64,000 nucleotides of DNA, taken from contig JAYKAV010002796.1 of assembly GCA_035582835.1 (NCBI GenBank), positions 797,078 to 861,077 on the forward strand, in the 5' to 3' direction. Shown here one piece after another: positions 37,136 to 63,320 of the stretch (its first letter is position 1; every line of letters starts with the position of its first letter). Below the pieces are notes generated by a model. It made no database searches and was not told the DNA's origin. It saw only the letters and a list, made by a program, of their open reading frames with translations. This DNA comes from Phoebastria nigripes (Eukaryota > Chordata > Aves > Procellariiformes > Diomedeidae). The position numbers and the translations under genes were made by a program.

Positions 37136-40100
37136 CTGTATCAAAAAAAAAAAAAAANNAAAAAAAAAANAGAGAGAAAGAGAAAAAAGACAAAAAAGAA
37201 TATGTTGTTATCCTAAGATAAAGCATGTAAGACAGAAAGACATTGCACTAATAAGCTCCTAAAAATATTCAGGACTATGGTCCTGGTCTTAATTTTAGGA
37301 ATGTAATTAAATACCGAAAACTTAATCTCCTTTAGATTTCAAAGTATGAACTATCAGAATTAACAGTTTTGTATGTCCCTGCCCTCCTCACCCCTCTACA
37401 TCCAGGCAAGTCATCACCCTCTACCCTGCACTTGTGCTACAACCGAGAGCACCGAGAGTCTCTCCAATCTTCTTGTTACCACAGTGACTTNAAGTTACTA
37501 GGAATAGCAAAATGCTACCCCAGAAACAGGCATGCTCAAACACATCCTAGTTTGCACACAGGGCGCACAGAATGCTTGGTACAGACAGACTAGTCTTNAA
37601 ATAAACTTCTATTTGACACATGCAAACTAAAATTTGCAGAGGTTTATTCCTTTGCCACATTTTTTTTTNCTCATTACGGAGGTAAGTCACACAATTTGGC
37701 TCCAGTCAAACTTCAAGTTCTTGCTCCTAAAGCTAAACTTGCTAGAACTTCCCAAGGAGGACTGCAAAATTTTTAAGATGGACAGTCCTACACCACCCAG
37801 AACAATTTATCTGTAGCCTGGTCCTTGTGTGAACTGTTCTGCCAAACCTAGGAAGGAGTAAAATAAAAAGATCTTAGGCAGATATCCAGCAAAGAAATTT
37901 ACCAGACTGAGCATTTAAAGTTTGACAAAGTAATAAATAGTTACAGGCAGAGCATTAGAACAGAAAATATGAGGCAATCTCAGTTGTAGGTGATTTTCAT
38001 ACTCTATGTTTTGTCACCTAAGTGATGTGTAGTGATGCCATCTGATTAACTGAGTGTATCTTCTGTACTGTATCACATACACTTCTCTCATTAATAGCAC
38101 AGACTTTATGGTAACTTCTCAAAAAAATTAAAAAACTTCAAAGTATCATTTAAAGTTAAAAGCATTACCCTCCACAATCTCCTGATGACAAATACTTCAT
38201 TTTTGCCTCTGTTTATTAAAACTGTATTAATCTAAAATACAGGTAAATCAGAATTTAGTTGCATCTCAACAAAACTGGCTCAGGAATCTCTGTCTTCTAA
38301 TCATGCCACTAAAAAAATCAGGATTTTTATGCTGAGGTAAAAGAGAAAATCCTAGTATTTCAGTGGGAATAATGCTTGTATCCAATGAGGATATATTTGA
38401 GAATAGCACAATTCACAAGACATATTCTTAACATAACAATATTTTGAAACTCATTTCCCAGTTTAAAATGTTTAATTCTAATTTCTCTCTTGATTCTCCA
38501 CTGTAAATGAGAATAACAGCACTTTATTTGTCCATCCTGTTGTTTCTAATTACTTAGAAATTTTCCAGACAAGTGACTGTCTTAAATTTTCTGTCTTGCG
38601 CTTTGACCTTGGTTGGTGCTTAAGGAACAACTTTATTAAAGTGCATGTAGGCAGAGTAGGTGAAAAAGATGAGTAAATGACAATATGTATGAAGCAGGTT
38701 TTATTCTCATTCTATTACACGTAAATACTTTTTTAAATGAAATTGTTATGGGTTTGTAAGAACAATTTTTAAAAGAAAATGTACGGCAGCGTTTGGAAAC
38801 CACTGAATGTATTTCAAGTACTTAAGCAAAATTAATTAGCTTTGTAGCAAACTCACTAACTTCCAACCTAAAAATCACCTTTGATGTTTTTAAGTGACAT
38901 TAATACAGAAAATATAAACACTGAATCCAATAAAAAGCATATATAAAATGTAAGTATTTAAATTGAATTAATTCCAAATTGCAACATCAAACTATTTAGT
39001 CTATTTAACTATATTAGTCTTATGAAATGTTTATCGTGGAACTGGATTACAAACCTACACAAGATTTAAAATTACTTATTATGGGTAATGAAAGAGGCTT
39101 TTGGAATTTTATTATTTTAAAGAAATGAATAGTGACCACTTCTGTATGACAAAACAATTTAAGAACTGAAGGAATTAAAGAACTGAAGGGATAAACTAAA
39201 AGAAAAAATATTTTCAATGTAATCGGGATAAGTATGTACACATAAATGTACCATATTTAATATAAACAAATATGTACCTTTATAATAAAGACGGCTAAAA
39301 ATAAAGGCCCTCAAACTTACCTATCCGACTGCTGGATTAACCAACACAGCTCAGGTATTGACTGTCGTACTAATGCTGCTCTTACAGGGAAAGTTACAGG
39401 CTGGGAAAGTGTATTGCATATTTGAGCCATTTCTTTCACCATCGTCNGATCATAGCCTACAGTAAAGACCATTTGATTAGAAAGAATTCTTCACAAATAC
39501 AATCTCTATCAAAATAAAGACACAATGATTTATAGAATGGTTAGGTTGTAAGACAAACGAGCAAATACGGGTTTTGTGAAAATCACTTAATTCTAAAATG
39601 AAATCGCCAAATGATTATAAATAAAAAATGTCATTGGTCCCAGAGGAGAAAAGCAATACTAACGTTGAAAAATAAATTTATTTTGAAGATCTTTATTTCC
39701 AGTAACTGCAGTGTTATTTTACATATAGCTGTAGAATGTGACATTTTTTAATGTCCAGGAAATTGTATCTTTGCCCTTTCTCTAAAAAACATTGCTGCCA
39801 CTGACTTCAATACGGACTAGTTTTAACTTGACAGTGACCCTTTAAAAACAAAAACATTATGAAAAATTTAGAAAAAAAATTGAATGAATCCAGTAGGACT
39901 GGAGTTATACACAAATGAAGCATGTAAAACATTTTGTGCTTTAAAAATGCTAAAATCAAGCAATCTAAACCACTTGAAGTGCCTGCCGTTGAGATTTTTA
40001 CAAGCACTGGAGCTATTTAAAATGGTACTTAATTGATCTTTTATTTCTAGAGGCTATGAAAATCCTAACTTCAATAACAACAGTTAATAATTTTTTTCTC

Positions 40101-43100
40101 AATTACTCATATGCAATGTAGTGACTGGAAAGACTAAAAAAGCACCAAATCTTAAAAAAAAGGTTTTGTTGGGCAAACAGCAACTTTTAGTTGGAATCAG
40201 TCAAATAAGCTGTTTTTCTCATGTCTTACAGTATGTCCTTAATTAGCATAACCATAAACTGAAATTTAGAATGGAGCTAAAGTTACATTTATTAAAAAAG
40301 GTTACTCAGTACAGTATTTCCAATACATATTTCCAGCAACTTTTTACTGCACTGAAAATACTCTGGAGAAAGTACTACATACAGTTTAATAAAATTACTG
40401 TATAACATACAACAAAATCCTCATAACACAATACTAAATCTTGCTAATGAATAATTAGCAATTGGAACAGTGTATAATTTTGCTGTTGTGGTCACAGACG
40501 ATACTGGTGGGGACTATGCTACTGCACACAAATACATGTGCACTGGAGTAAACACCCTAACAAAGCAGCTATGAGAATTATGAGAGGACGCCTGTGAAAA
40601 GGACCCTAAAATAATGGCTAATTGGAAAATTTATTGCAAAAAATCAATTATTCAACAGAAATGAAATGTTAAAAACAATGTTGACCTACAATTTGATTTC
40701 AGTTATCTACTGCAAAAGCACATTGATAGGGTTTTAAATTTCCAGCTAATCTATTTTTCTTCAGGAAACATGCCAGAATTCTGATTACCAAACCAATCCT
40801 CCTAGGAGTCAGGGAGCAAACTACCTGAAACAGGGTGTAAGCAATTCGTCCCCAAAAATTCCTCTATATGTGTGAATGAGTTGAAGAACAAAATACTGTT
40901 TAACAACAAAACTATCAGGTTTTTATACAGTTCTGCTGCAACTCAAACATTGAACTAATTGCTATAAAACACTATCAAATATACACCAACAAAGAAAATA
41001 ACTCTTCTTACATTCACTGTTATTTTCAAACTGACCAGGTGGCATGTAACATATTTTGAATCAATTATGAAATGAATTTGAAGAAAATAGACTATGCAGT
41101 GTATGCATTAAATTTTCTATCTTTACCTTTATTGTGTTTGTCAGCGTGCCAGCCAGTTGTCCATCCCAGCGATAAGGTTACATTTGGGAAAAATGAAGTG
41201 ACAGTGTCGAGGAACCCTTTTGCATCCACTACAGCGTTATTTCCATTAGGTCCCGGTAGGATGTCTGCATTGATCCAAACGGGTCGCCTCAAATGCTGCT
41301 TCACATGTTCAAGAAGCTCCAAGGAAGGCCGTACAGCTTCTAGACTGTAGCAGTAACACATGGGTGAAATGAGACACCTCACTCTGATTGAAGACGGGAA
41401 ATGTACAGTACATATATAGATACGTATGTTAGTGAAACTCTCCCTGTAAGCCAGAGAGCAAATGCTGAGGACCCCTTCTACCATAAAGTGACTATTACTG
41501 CCGGTGTAAAGTAGCGTAAGCCTCTTGTCTCCCTGCTGCCCAATATGAACTGCTTCATGGCTCTTATCTCATGGCTCTTCTAACTCCTGACCTGTTAAGA
41601 CTTGGATGTTATTGAACTCTTAGGAAGGAGTTTAATTAAGGAAGCCACTGCAGGCTGTAACACTTTCGTAGTGGCTGTTCCCACAGCTCAAAATTGTGGC
41701 ATAGCAGTGGCAGCATGAAGAAGTCTGCCCATCAGATGTTCATCCTACAGCTAATTATTGAGTATGAGATATAGTCACTTGAGCAACCTATGCAGCACCA
41801 CTTGTAAGCATTTAACATATTCTCACTGTTCTCTCAAATCAAAAGAAAAAGCATAACTAGAAGGCAAACAATAACCCTTCTCTATCCTACCAAAACTTTT
41901 GAAACAGCAGTATTATGGAAGGAAAGGAAATGTGGAATAATGGGGAAAAGGAATGAATGCCAAGAAAATACATTTTTTGTCTCTCACAGCAAATTAATTA
42001 ACACTCTATATAACATTCAGGAATTTAAAATCATTATGGTCAGAGTTGTGATTTCTTTACTAACAGCAAGGACCTGTGTTTTCTCCTGCGAGTCGTGAAA
42101 AGCTCTGAACAAGCCATCTTCTGGCTTTTCCAAAAAATCTTGCAGTGACCTGATACAGAGCTGAGCCAACAGAAAATTCTTCATGTTGTTCTGCAGGGTT
42201 AGCCCTGTTCAACATCCTAAACTGGTCCCTCTGGGTGTCACAGGAGCACCAGGAAAAGGAAGGAGAGGAGAAGGCACTGTGAAGAGCAAGGAGAGGATCA
42301 CAACAGTTCCAGCTTACATGGATATAAACCACAGGCTACATGCTCCACAGGTGCCTGTTTGAACAAGACAGATGATGGTTAACTGCTACCATATCTTCCC
42401 GATTCCCAGCTGCTATCTCCAGTCTCTTACACCCGTGCCGATGCTTGCCTTAGCAGCATTGTGAGTTCAAGGACATAAAGTAGTAAACAACTATTCTCAT
42501 TGTTTTATAGGAATGGTTCTGTACCAAGTTATTCCCTAACTTGGCTCATGATGAGGTCAGATGAATTGTGTCAGGATTTGCGGCCAAAAATGGGAACAGC
42601 AGCCAGCTGTTACCTTAGGTTAGCTCTAAAGCCAAAAATTGTCCCCTGAGCTGCCTGTGTTTTTTTTCTGTGAAAAGTAATTTTGTACATTTTAACTTTT
42701 GTATTGCTGAGAAAGCTGCATAGTGGCAGGAATTCCACTCAACACTTTCAGTCAGTATTAGCTCAAGTCTTCTTCGAGAAAAGCTAGTGATGGCTTGAGT
42801 TAACATTATTCGCTTAAGTATTTCACACCTTGTCTGAGGCCAGAACAGTTCACATTTTCCCATGTACAAGNGATTGTCAAAGCCAGTGGAATGCCCTCCT
42901 TTTTACTACAAAATACAAGATAATGTAAAGAGAAAAAAGCCCAAAGCAGCATCTCTTGAAATAAACCACCAAACAAAAAAAAAACCCAGACAGCACTGTT
43001 TTTATTGCACCCTGTTTGGAAAATTCAAACTTATTGCTGACTCCATGTTGAATGACTCTGGCATTTTTGAAATGGAACTCTGAAGTCATTTTGCAGAATA

Positions 43101-46100
43101 CATTCATTCCTGTAGATAAAGCCAGCAGGAAATGTGATTATGTGGTCAATCAAGCTCACAGAGTAGAAATATACAAAATATTTCTTTTTAAGCGCTGTTG
43201 AAGTAATCTTCAAAACTTCAGCAATGGTATCCAAAGAAACATTATCCAAAAGAACATCAAATTCTGTTACCACTCATTTGACTATATCTGCACTGTGTGC
43301 TTCTATTTTTTAAATGCTTTTATACAATTAGACTTCTATAATGCAACATAATTTTAAAAGCTTTTTTAAATCACTGCACTTGGCTGAAAATTCCTTGTGG
43401 AAAAATAAGAGGTAGATGTTTTAAAATTAATTTAAACAATAGTTAAAATGAAAAAAAACCCAAACCCCAACAAATAAACCCAAACAAATACCTACTTCTG
43501 TTGTCCTTTCCCTTCTCTGTCCAGGCAGACATATACAGATTCTGTAACAATAAAAGGATTTAGCCTGCCCACACCCTTTGTATTTTCATACATTTTCACG
43601 TGAAAACTGTGATTCCATTACACAGAACAACAGGTACAAATCACATTTTACAACTATCTAGCATTTTTTTTTGCATTTCTATAGCACACTTAGGCATTCA
43701 TGAAGCTCTTTTTAATGTGGAGGTGGATTCTCCATCTGCTGTAAAAATAGATGTTGTACACCCAAATTCAGACAAAGCTAAAGTTAGGAGTTGCAGAGGT
43801 GTACATCTGAAAATCACAGCTCACTTTGAACCTAATTTCAAACTTTTCAAGGTAATCTCATGGGGTTTTCAGGTGTGTTTTCCATTAAAGACAATGAAAC
43901 AGCTAATGGTTAAAATTCTAAATGAACCTCTGAAAATTTAATTAATAAGTTAGGCCAAAGAAACTGAATTTACTGCAATATTACCACCTTACCACAATTT
44001 ACTGCAATATGCACCTTACCACACAAAAAGCAAGACAACTTTTTTGTATTACAAACCATGCTGAAGAAATCTAACACTATATCATATGTGGTATGATATC
44101 AGATATTCAAAGGAGCACACATAATTCTTGAATTGAGACATCCCCAATAGGCTGTTAGTATTGGAGCTGATCGGGAAACAGAATTCCTCTCCTTTTGTGT
44201 GTGTGNGGGGAAGCTCTGGGAAAACAAAGATAATCATGCTGGTATGGGATGACGTTTCTAAATTATTATGAACTTCAGCAGACCTGGAACAAGAGTTGGC
44301 TTTTCAGCAAGCTTTTCAGAAGCATCTTGAGAAACCTTGACACTTTCATTCCCCTTCCATGGTAGAGAATGACACCAAGAAAGCTGGACGACAGCTGGAG
44401 AGACCTGTGCGCTGCCAGGCAGAGAGACCCAGGGGGCTCAGCCCCATTTGCAGGCTGCGAGCCACTGTCTGACTTCCCAGTCGGAAGGCTGTCTTTCCCA
44501 ATTTCTTTGCACAAGCAGAAAACTGATAGGAGCCTTCCCGATAGGCACTATCATTTCAGTTTTCCCGATGGGAAAACTTTGCTCAATAGCAACTCAGTAA
44601 CTAATTCACTGAATATGAAATCATTATTTGTAGTTCAAAACACTTTTAAAGCTTTTATTCTTGCAATGCATTTAGTAATACTGATTATGTTTCCTCATTT
44701 TCTGTTCAGGAAGAAATGCATTACACTAAATTGCAGAGTAAGAAAAAGTTTGGTCTACCGTCACCAAAAGATAGTTAGCACTACCTGTAAAATTGTTAAT
44801 TAGTAAGAACGNAAACAATATAAAAATCTTTTTCTCTTGAGATACCTCTTAAAATCCAGCTTGATGCCTTTATTTGTGTTGACAATCTCTTTTAGCCATT
44901 CCTGCAATGTGTTGTCACTGTCTATTTCAGGTGGGTGAGCCATGATAGGGTCTCCATGTCCTCCCTTGCCACCACGAAGAAGAACATCTGCTTCTATCAT
45001 GTGAACATCACCTGTTGATTTAAAAAATGAANGCTCTAACAGAAGCAAATCCAATAGTTCCGGTGTCTGCTTCAGAGTAACAATTACAGGGCAAGTCTTT
45101 CTACACTGGACTGTGCACACTTACTCCACAAAGATCAGCCAGTTGCTGTCTGTGAAGCAACAGATAGGCATTTTTCGGGGCACTTTAGTCACTAAACTCT
45201 TTAGAAATCTACAAGCACGTGAAAATTGATTTTTGTAGATACATTTGGCCAAGTAATCACGTTTTTTTCAGAGGAACAGCAAAACGAATATCCAAAATGT
45301 GAATCCACTATTGCTAAATTTCAAATCTTTTCCTCTTAAAACAGGGTTCCAGATGGAGCCTTTTAGAGAAAAGGTGAACAGAAGATTTTAACACTGTCAG
45401 AGACTGAGTACTCCCCTTGTCTCATTCTCAAAACTGACCAACCTACCTCAAAACTTTAAAAAAAAGTCAGCCAGCCAGCAACATCTGCCAGGAAAATGGT
45501 AGTTGAAATACAAGACAAGTGAGTGGAAATCTTAGGAATGCTGCAAGCTCTTGAAAACAGCTTTCTATAATGAGAAGCATCCGAGAGTCTGGGCAGTGCT
45601 ACCAGCTTTGCAGAGAATTCAATATATACAGTTACTTAGACTGAAATAATAATAAAAAAGGTAATAATAATTACACAGTCAATAGAAAGCAAATTACATA
45701 TAAAATTACATAAATAAATTACCTACTTCCCCAATATTCACATAAACTAAATCAATATTCACTGAAATAAACTGCTCACAAGTAACCTGAAATACTTTAA
45801 TCATCTTGAACAAAACAGGGGGGGAAAGGAGTAATAAAGCTGTCCTGTAGAATCCAAGAAATATTACCCAGTGTGTTACAACATTACACAATTTCAAACT
45901 GTCCTAAAAAGACCTAGAAGAAGAAACATCCATATAGGGTCAAAACTGCCTGGGAGTCCTTAACCGTTTCAGGAAGCCGGGACAAGTTTTGCAGTATAGC
46001 CCTGACGAAGCCGTCGCAAGCACCTATCCTCACAGCGCTGCAGCTGCTGCTCAATGGGCAGGCAGCCAGGGCAAAGCCAGACTGAGAGTTACGGTGGTTT

Positions 46101-47092
46101 CCCATGAGGTTTTGCTCCACTGCCTGCTGCCCTTTGTTAAAGGCATGATACTGAACCTCACTGGATGGAGGGATGGATGGACGGATGGATGGACGGACGG
46201 ACTTTTAATCAGGTCATTTCCACCTTCTGTTTTCCAGAGCAGATCCACAAACAGCAAGAATGACCTACCGTGAGATCAAACAGGAAAGAACAGGGACAAC
46301 TTGACCACTGGTGCCCAGGCGGGCATATCAGGGAGCTGCAGTCTAACCTCAGTACAACCACATCAGAAAAAACAGTTTTACCCACAGCAGAAGGTTTTGC
46401 ATTCCACTGTGCAAACGTATGAACTGAACAACGCTACAGACAAGCTTAGCTCGAGTGCATGAAACCAGAAGACTCCTTAACCATGGCTCTGGTCTGCCGG
46501 TAGGTGATGAAGGGCTTTGTTAATCTGAAGGTCTGACCTGACAGAGGGCCTGCGCGCCTGGAAGCTGGTTGTCTTTTCGCAACTAAACGAGTTTGTCTAA
46601 TAAAAGCGTACCACCTCCGCCTCCAAACCTTGTCCTGCCGGCCTTCGCGATGCCGGACCAGTGGTCCGCAGGGACAGACAGCTGTCCTGGGACGGGCAGA
46701 CACCGGGACCCTTGCCTAGAAGACAAACCGGGAGCGCCTCGCAGCAGGACCAGGCCCCCCCTCTCCATCAACCCTCAACGTTAACGCTGAGGCGNCCACC
46801 CGGCGGCAGGGCAGGCCGGCAGCGGCTCACACTTACTTCTCGCGGCCTCCCCGGCTTGGGCCTTGCTGTTCGCGGCGTGGAACCACCTGATGGCCGCCCC
46901 GTCTCTCGCTCTGATGCGCTGCGACCTCAGAAAGTGATCCACCACCTCCTCGCTCCAGGCGCCTGCGGCAGCGCGAAGGGAGACCTCCCCTCAGCACCGC
47001 CGCTCGCCGGGACCGGCCCTAGGCCCCCCCACCGCGGGGAGGGAAGGCCCGGTCCCCCCCGCCCAGCTCTTACCCTGCGCCTCGTCCGCCAT
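36985..47092 (-). CDS. FAM151B: FAM151B (DUF2181 family), six coding exons, complete
   Basis: The joined exons 47092-47074, 46962-46837, 45011-44846, 41344-41127, 39456-39321 and 37135-36985 give 816 nt, 271 residues plus stop, close to human FAM151B (about 276). Every junction is in phase. The family fold resembles the glycerophosphodiesterase/PLC-like TIM barrel; the enzymatic substrate is not established, and mouse FAM151B has been linked to photoreceptor survival. Candidate active-site positions are H35 (in FHAANSK), E55 and D57 (in MIEADVLL), H74 (in IMAHPP), and K99 with D101 (in KLDFK). Conserved blocks INADILPGPNGN (from residue 128) and LSLGWTTGWH follow. There is no signal peptide or membrane helix, unlike the related FAM151A as I recall it. 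One N leaves residue 180 undetermined. The gene converges on ANKRD34B and lies directly downstream of ZFYVE16. Confidence 0.96.
37136..39320 (-). other. FAM151B: FAM151B intron 5
   Basis: Non-coding. Its 3' end on the - strand is a poly(T)/CT tract (37142-37195 on the + strand as A/AG) with ambiguous bases. No repeat or gene is otherwise recognised. Confidence 0.85.
37142..37195. repeat. A/AG-rich tract (T/CT on the - strand)
   Basis: This is an A-run with three ambiguous bases, then AGAGAGAAAGAG-type sequence. On the - strand it is a very long pyrimidine tract in front of the last FAM151B exon. Confidence 0.9.
39321..39456 (-). CDS. FAM151B: FAM151B exon 5
   Basis: The acceptor is TTTACTGTAG and the donor GTAAGT. 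It encodes MVKEMAQICNTLSQPVTF and PVRAALVRQSIPELCWLIQQ. The N at 39447 falls in the third codon (CNG), so that residue could be Leu, Pro, Gln or Arg. Human has Trp at the aligned place as I recall it. Confidence 0.93.
39457..41126 (-). other. FAM151B: FAM151B intron 4
   Basis: AT-rich intron with nothing recognisable inside. Confidence 0.85.
41127..41344 (-). CDS. FAM151B: FAM151B exon 4
   Basis: The acceptor is GCTACAG and the donor GTAAAG. It encodes RPSLELLEHVKQHLRRPVW, INADILPGPNGNNAVVDAKG and TSFFPNVTLSLGWTTGWH. Confidence 0.95.
41345..44845 (-). other. FAM151B: FAM151B intron 3
   Basis: A 3.5-kb intron. ORFs at 42060-42332, 42615-42869 and 44369-44803 show no domain or splice support. 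No transposon is recognised. Confidence 0.8.
44846..45011 (-). CDS. FAM151B: FAM151B exon 3
   Basis: The acceptor is TTTAAATCAACAG and the donor GTATCT. It encodes DVHMIEADVLL, then a Gly-rich loop (RGGKGGHGD), IMAHPPEIDSDNTLQEWL and GIKLDFK. It carries most of the predicted metal-site acids. Confidence 0.95.
45012..46836 (-). other. FAM151B: FAM151B intron 2
   Basis: Intron with a GGAT/GGAC tetranucleotide repeat at 46163-46200. The GC content rises toward the promoter island on its right. Confidence 0.85.
46163..46200 (+). repeat. (GGAT/GGAC)n microsatellite
   Basis: Roughly nine tetranucleotide units alternate GGAT and GGAC with a GGAG variant, inside FAM151B intron 2. Confidence 0.9.
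46837..46962 (-). CDS. FAM151B: FAM151B exon 2
   Basis: The acceptor is CTGCCGCAG and the donor GTAAGT. It encodes AWSEEVVDHFLRSQRIRARD and GAAIRWFHAANSKAQ, including the first candidate catalytic His. GC-rich, within the promoter island. Confidence 0.93.
47074..47092 (-). CDS. FAM151B: FAM151B exon 1 coding part (19 nt)
   Basis: ATG at 47092-47090 reads MADEAQ plus one base, followed by the donor GTAAGAG. The start lies in a CpG island and is the only ATG that joins in frame to exon 2. The context GGCG-ATG-G is a good Kozak match. Confidence 0.9.
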
Positions 47093-47473
47093 CGCCTACG
47101 CCGGGGCCCGCCCCGCCGCTGCGGCGGGGGCGGGAGGTGCGCTCTCCGCCCGCTGAGGCGCGGGGAGCGCCGCCGGCTGCCGGCCTGGGCCCCGCGGGGA
47201 GGCCGGCGCTCTCCGGCCCGGGGAAGGGCGGCGAGGCCCCTCGCTCCGGTCCGCCGACAGGAGATTGCGGCGAATGTTTCCGCAGGAAGCGGAACCGGCG
47301 GCCTGCCGGAGCGCAGCCAGGGCAGCACCCCCACGGGCCGCCCCGCCCGGGCTGCGGCGGGAGAGGGAGCCCAAAAAAAGAGAATCCCCAAAAAGCCGCA
47401 AAGACAAGACGCACCCACCGAAGAGTTGCCTTTTTTTTTTTTTTTTTAAAGTAACAGAGATATCAAGCATTTT

Positions 47474-49141
47474 AGTTAACTTTCTTTATTAATCATTACT
47501 TAAAGTGAGTTAGTACAGGGCGAGTGGCAAGAGTCAGCTGTTCCTTTGGTTATCCCCACAAACAGACACGGGCAAAGCTGGTTTACCCACGCAGTACAGG
47601 GTACCNGGGGCAACAGCCACCTCCAACCCAGTCACAGTCATTAACTCATGTTCAACCTTTCACTCTTGTTTCCTCCGCTGTCCAGTTGCAGCTTGTTTTC
47701 AAGCAAGGATGTGTTTTGTTCACACTGCACATGCTGTGGCCTTCAGCTCTTCTCCAGAACTGCAGTTTCTCTGAAGAAGTTACATTAATTAGCTTAAATG
47801 CAGCCTCAGTTTCCTCCAGGATAAGATCTTGAAGCCTGAACCCTTCTAGAACTGGTATTTTGAAGCACAGGTAACAGCAGAGCAGATTAGGTTAAGTTAC
47901 AAATTGTTTTTGATACAAAAACATAAAATATCCCCTATTAGCATCAAGAAGGCATCAAAGTTTTAATAGTCTCATTATAAAAATTGTACCAGCATTTTTA
48001 ATGAAAACAATATAGATCTTGTATATATCTGGTTTTGGTTCTGTTCTTGATAAACAGTTGTGTGATAGTTACCAAACTCCAATTATGGTTCGCTAACCTC
48101 AGTACAAATTACATGCATCACAAATACATAAATAGATCTTAATGACTGAATATCAAAAATATGTACTATACAAGAACCTCAGGTATACTAAAAATCACTC
48201 TGTTCATGAAAATTCACACTTAATACATCTATTCTCCCTGAAAGTAAAGGTGGCTACCGAGAGGTGGCAAAAGCAGTAGACAGGAGCAGAAAAGATATTG
48301 CAGAATTCTTGTCTGACTTATTGCTACATGCAGATTACATCAAGGGCAATCTGTTTTTTTATTAATCCTTGAAAGATCAACTTGTATCGGGACTTCTGAA
48401 CACAGAGTAAAGAAAAAAATAGCAGTATGTATAAAAATAGCATCCATTTAAGTTAAATAAATCCTTACAAATACAAGAAAGAAATCAGTTATTCTATAAA
48501 AAAAATTAATTCAGAGCTTACGTTCCTGAAGCACCAGCGTAACATCCTGAAGTTAAGGACTTCAACTACAAAGCCTTCATAAACATACCTGCAAAATTCT
48601 TCCTCACGCTGACCATAAACAAGTGTCAGAAGGTGCACGCTTGTATTTTGCACTGATAGACGAAGTTTGCAGTCAGCTACAGAAGATCTCATATTTGAAT
48701 CTCAAATTTCAAGAAAACAGTTTTGTGCCAGCTTCTACTTCAGTGTTTAGCTCATTTGCACATGGAAAGCACATGCTTCAGAGAGAGATTAGATCTAACC
48801 ATAGCAATTTTTATTAACACATTTATCTGAGGTTAAGAGGCAGGATATTATGGCTTAAAGTTACACTACATACAGTAAATGCTACAACTGTGTAAAGAGG
48901 TAACAAAACCTGCCCTCTTCTGCACCTGTATTAAGTGTAAACTTTCAGAACTTTAGAAACATCACAAACTACAATTCTTTTGTGGTAAAGTAACCAGAGA
49001 GGATTTGAGGGTTTTAAAAAACAGTCTGAAAATCTATTAAAACACAACAAGTTTAGAAACTTTAACGTTTTTAGTGTTTGTAGCATTATAACTTTGGTGT
49101 TCAGATCTAGCAAATCAGTGTATTGCCTGTAATCAGCCTCA
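47474..49141 (-). other. ZFYVE16: Probable ZFYVE16 3' UTR
   Basis: AT-rich, non-coding sequence follows the ZFYVE16 stop. On the - strand, AATAAA hexamers occur at 48815-48810, 48363-48358 and 47490-47485. The last is about 400 bases before the FAM151B start codon. Which one is used cannot be told from sequence. Confidence 0.55.
47485..47490 (-). terminator. ZFYVE16: Candidate distal ZFYVE16 polyadenylation signal AATAAA
   Basis: The plus-strand string TTTATT reads AATAAA on the - strand. A poly(A)-like run (T-run 47431-47448 on the + strand, A on the - strand) and then the FAM151B CpG island follow immediately. Two more proximal hexamers exist, so use is uncertain. Confidence 0.45.

Positions 49142-63320
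<14,179 letters not shown>

Larger units (their letters stand above)
46620..47400 (-). promoter_or_regulatory. FAM151B: CpG island and promoter of FAM151B
   Basis: GC- and CpG-dense sequence surrounds FAM151B exons 1 and 2 and extends about 300 bases upstream of the ATG. No clear TATA box is seen, as expected for a CpG-island promoter. Long overlapping Arg/Pro/Gly-rich ORFs on both strands here are compositional. Confidence 0.8.

Noticed and set aside
44369..44803. A 144-codon + strand ORF in FAM151B intron 3
   Set aside because: It has no recognisable domain, biased composition or conserved neighbour, and it runs antisense within an intron.
46163..46200. Direct repeats suggestive of a CRISPR-like array
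   Set aside because: The units are contiguous tetranucleotides with no spacers, that is, a microsatellite in a vertebrate intron.
46661..47470. Several long overlapping ORFs (up to 262 codons) in all frames around the FAM151B start
   Set aside because: They are open because of high GC content. The real coding parts here are only 46837-46962 and 47074-47092.
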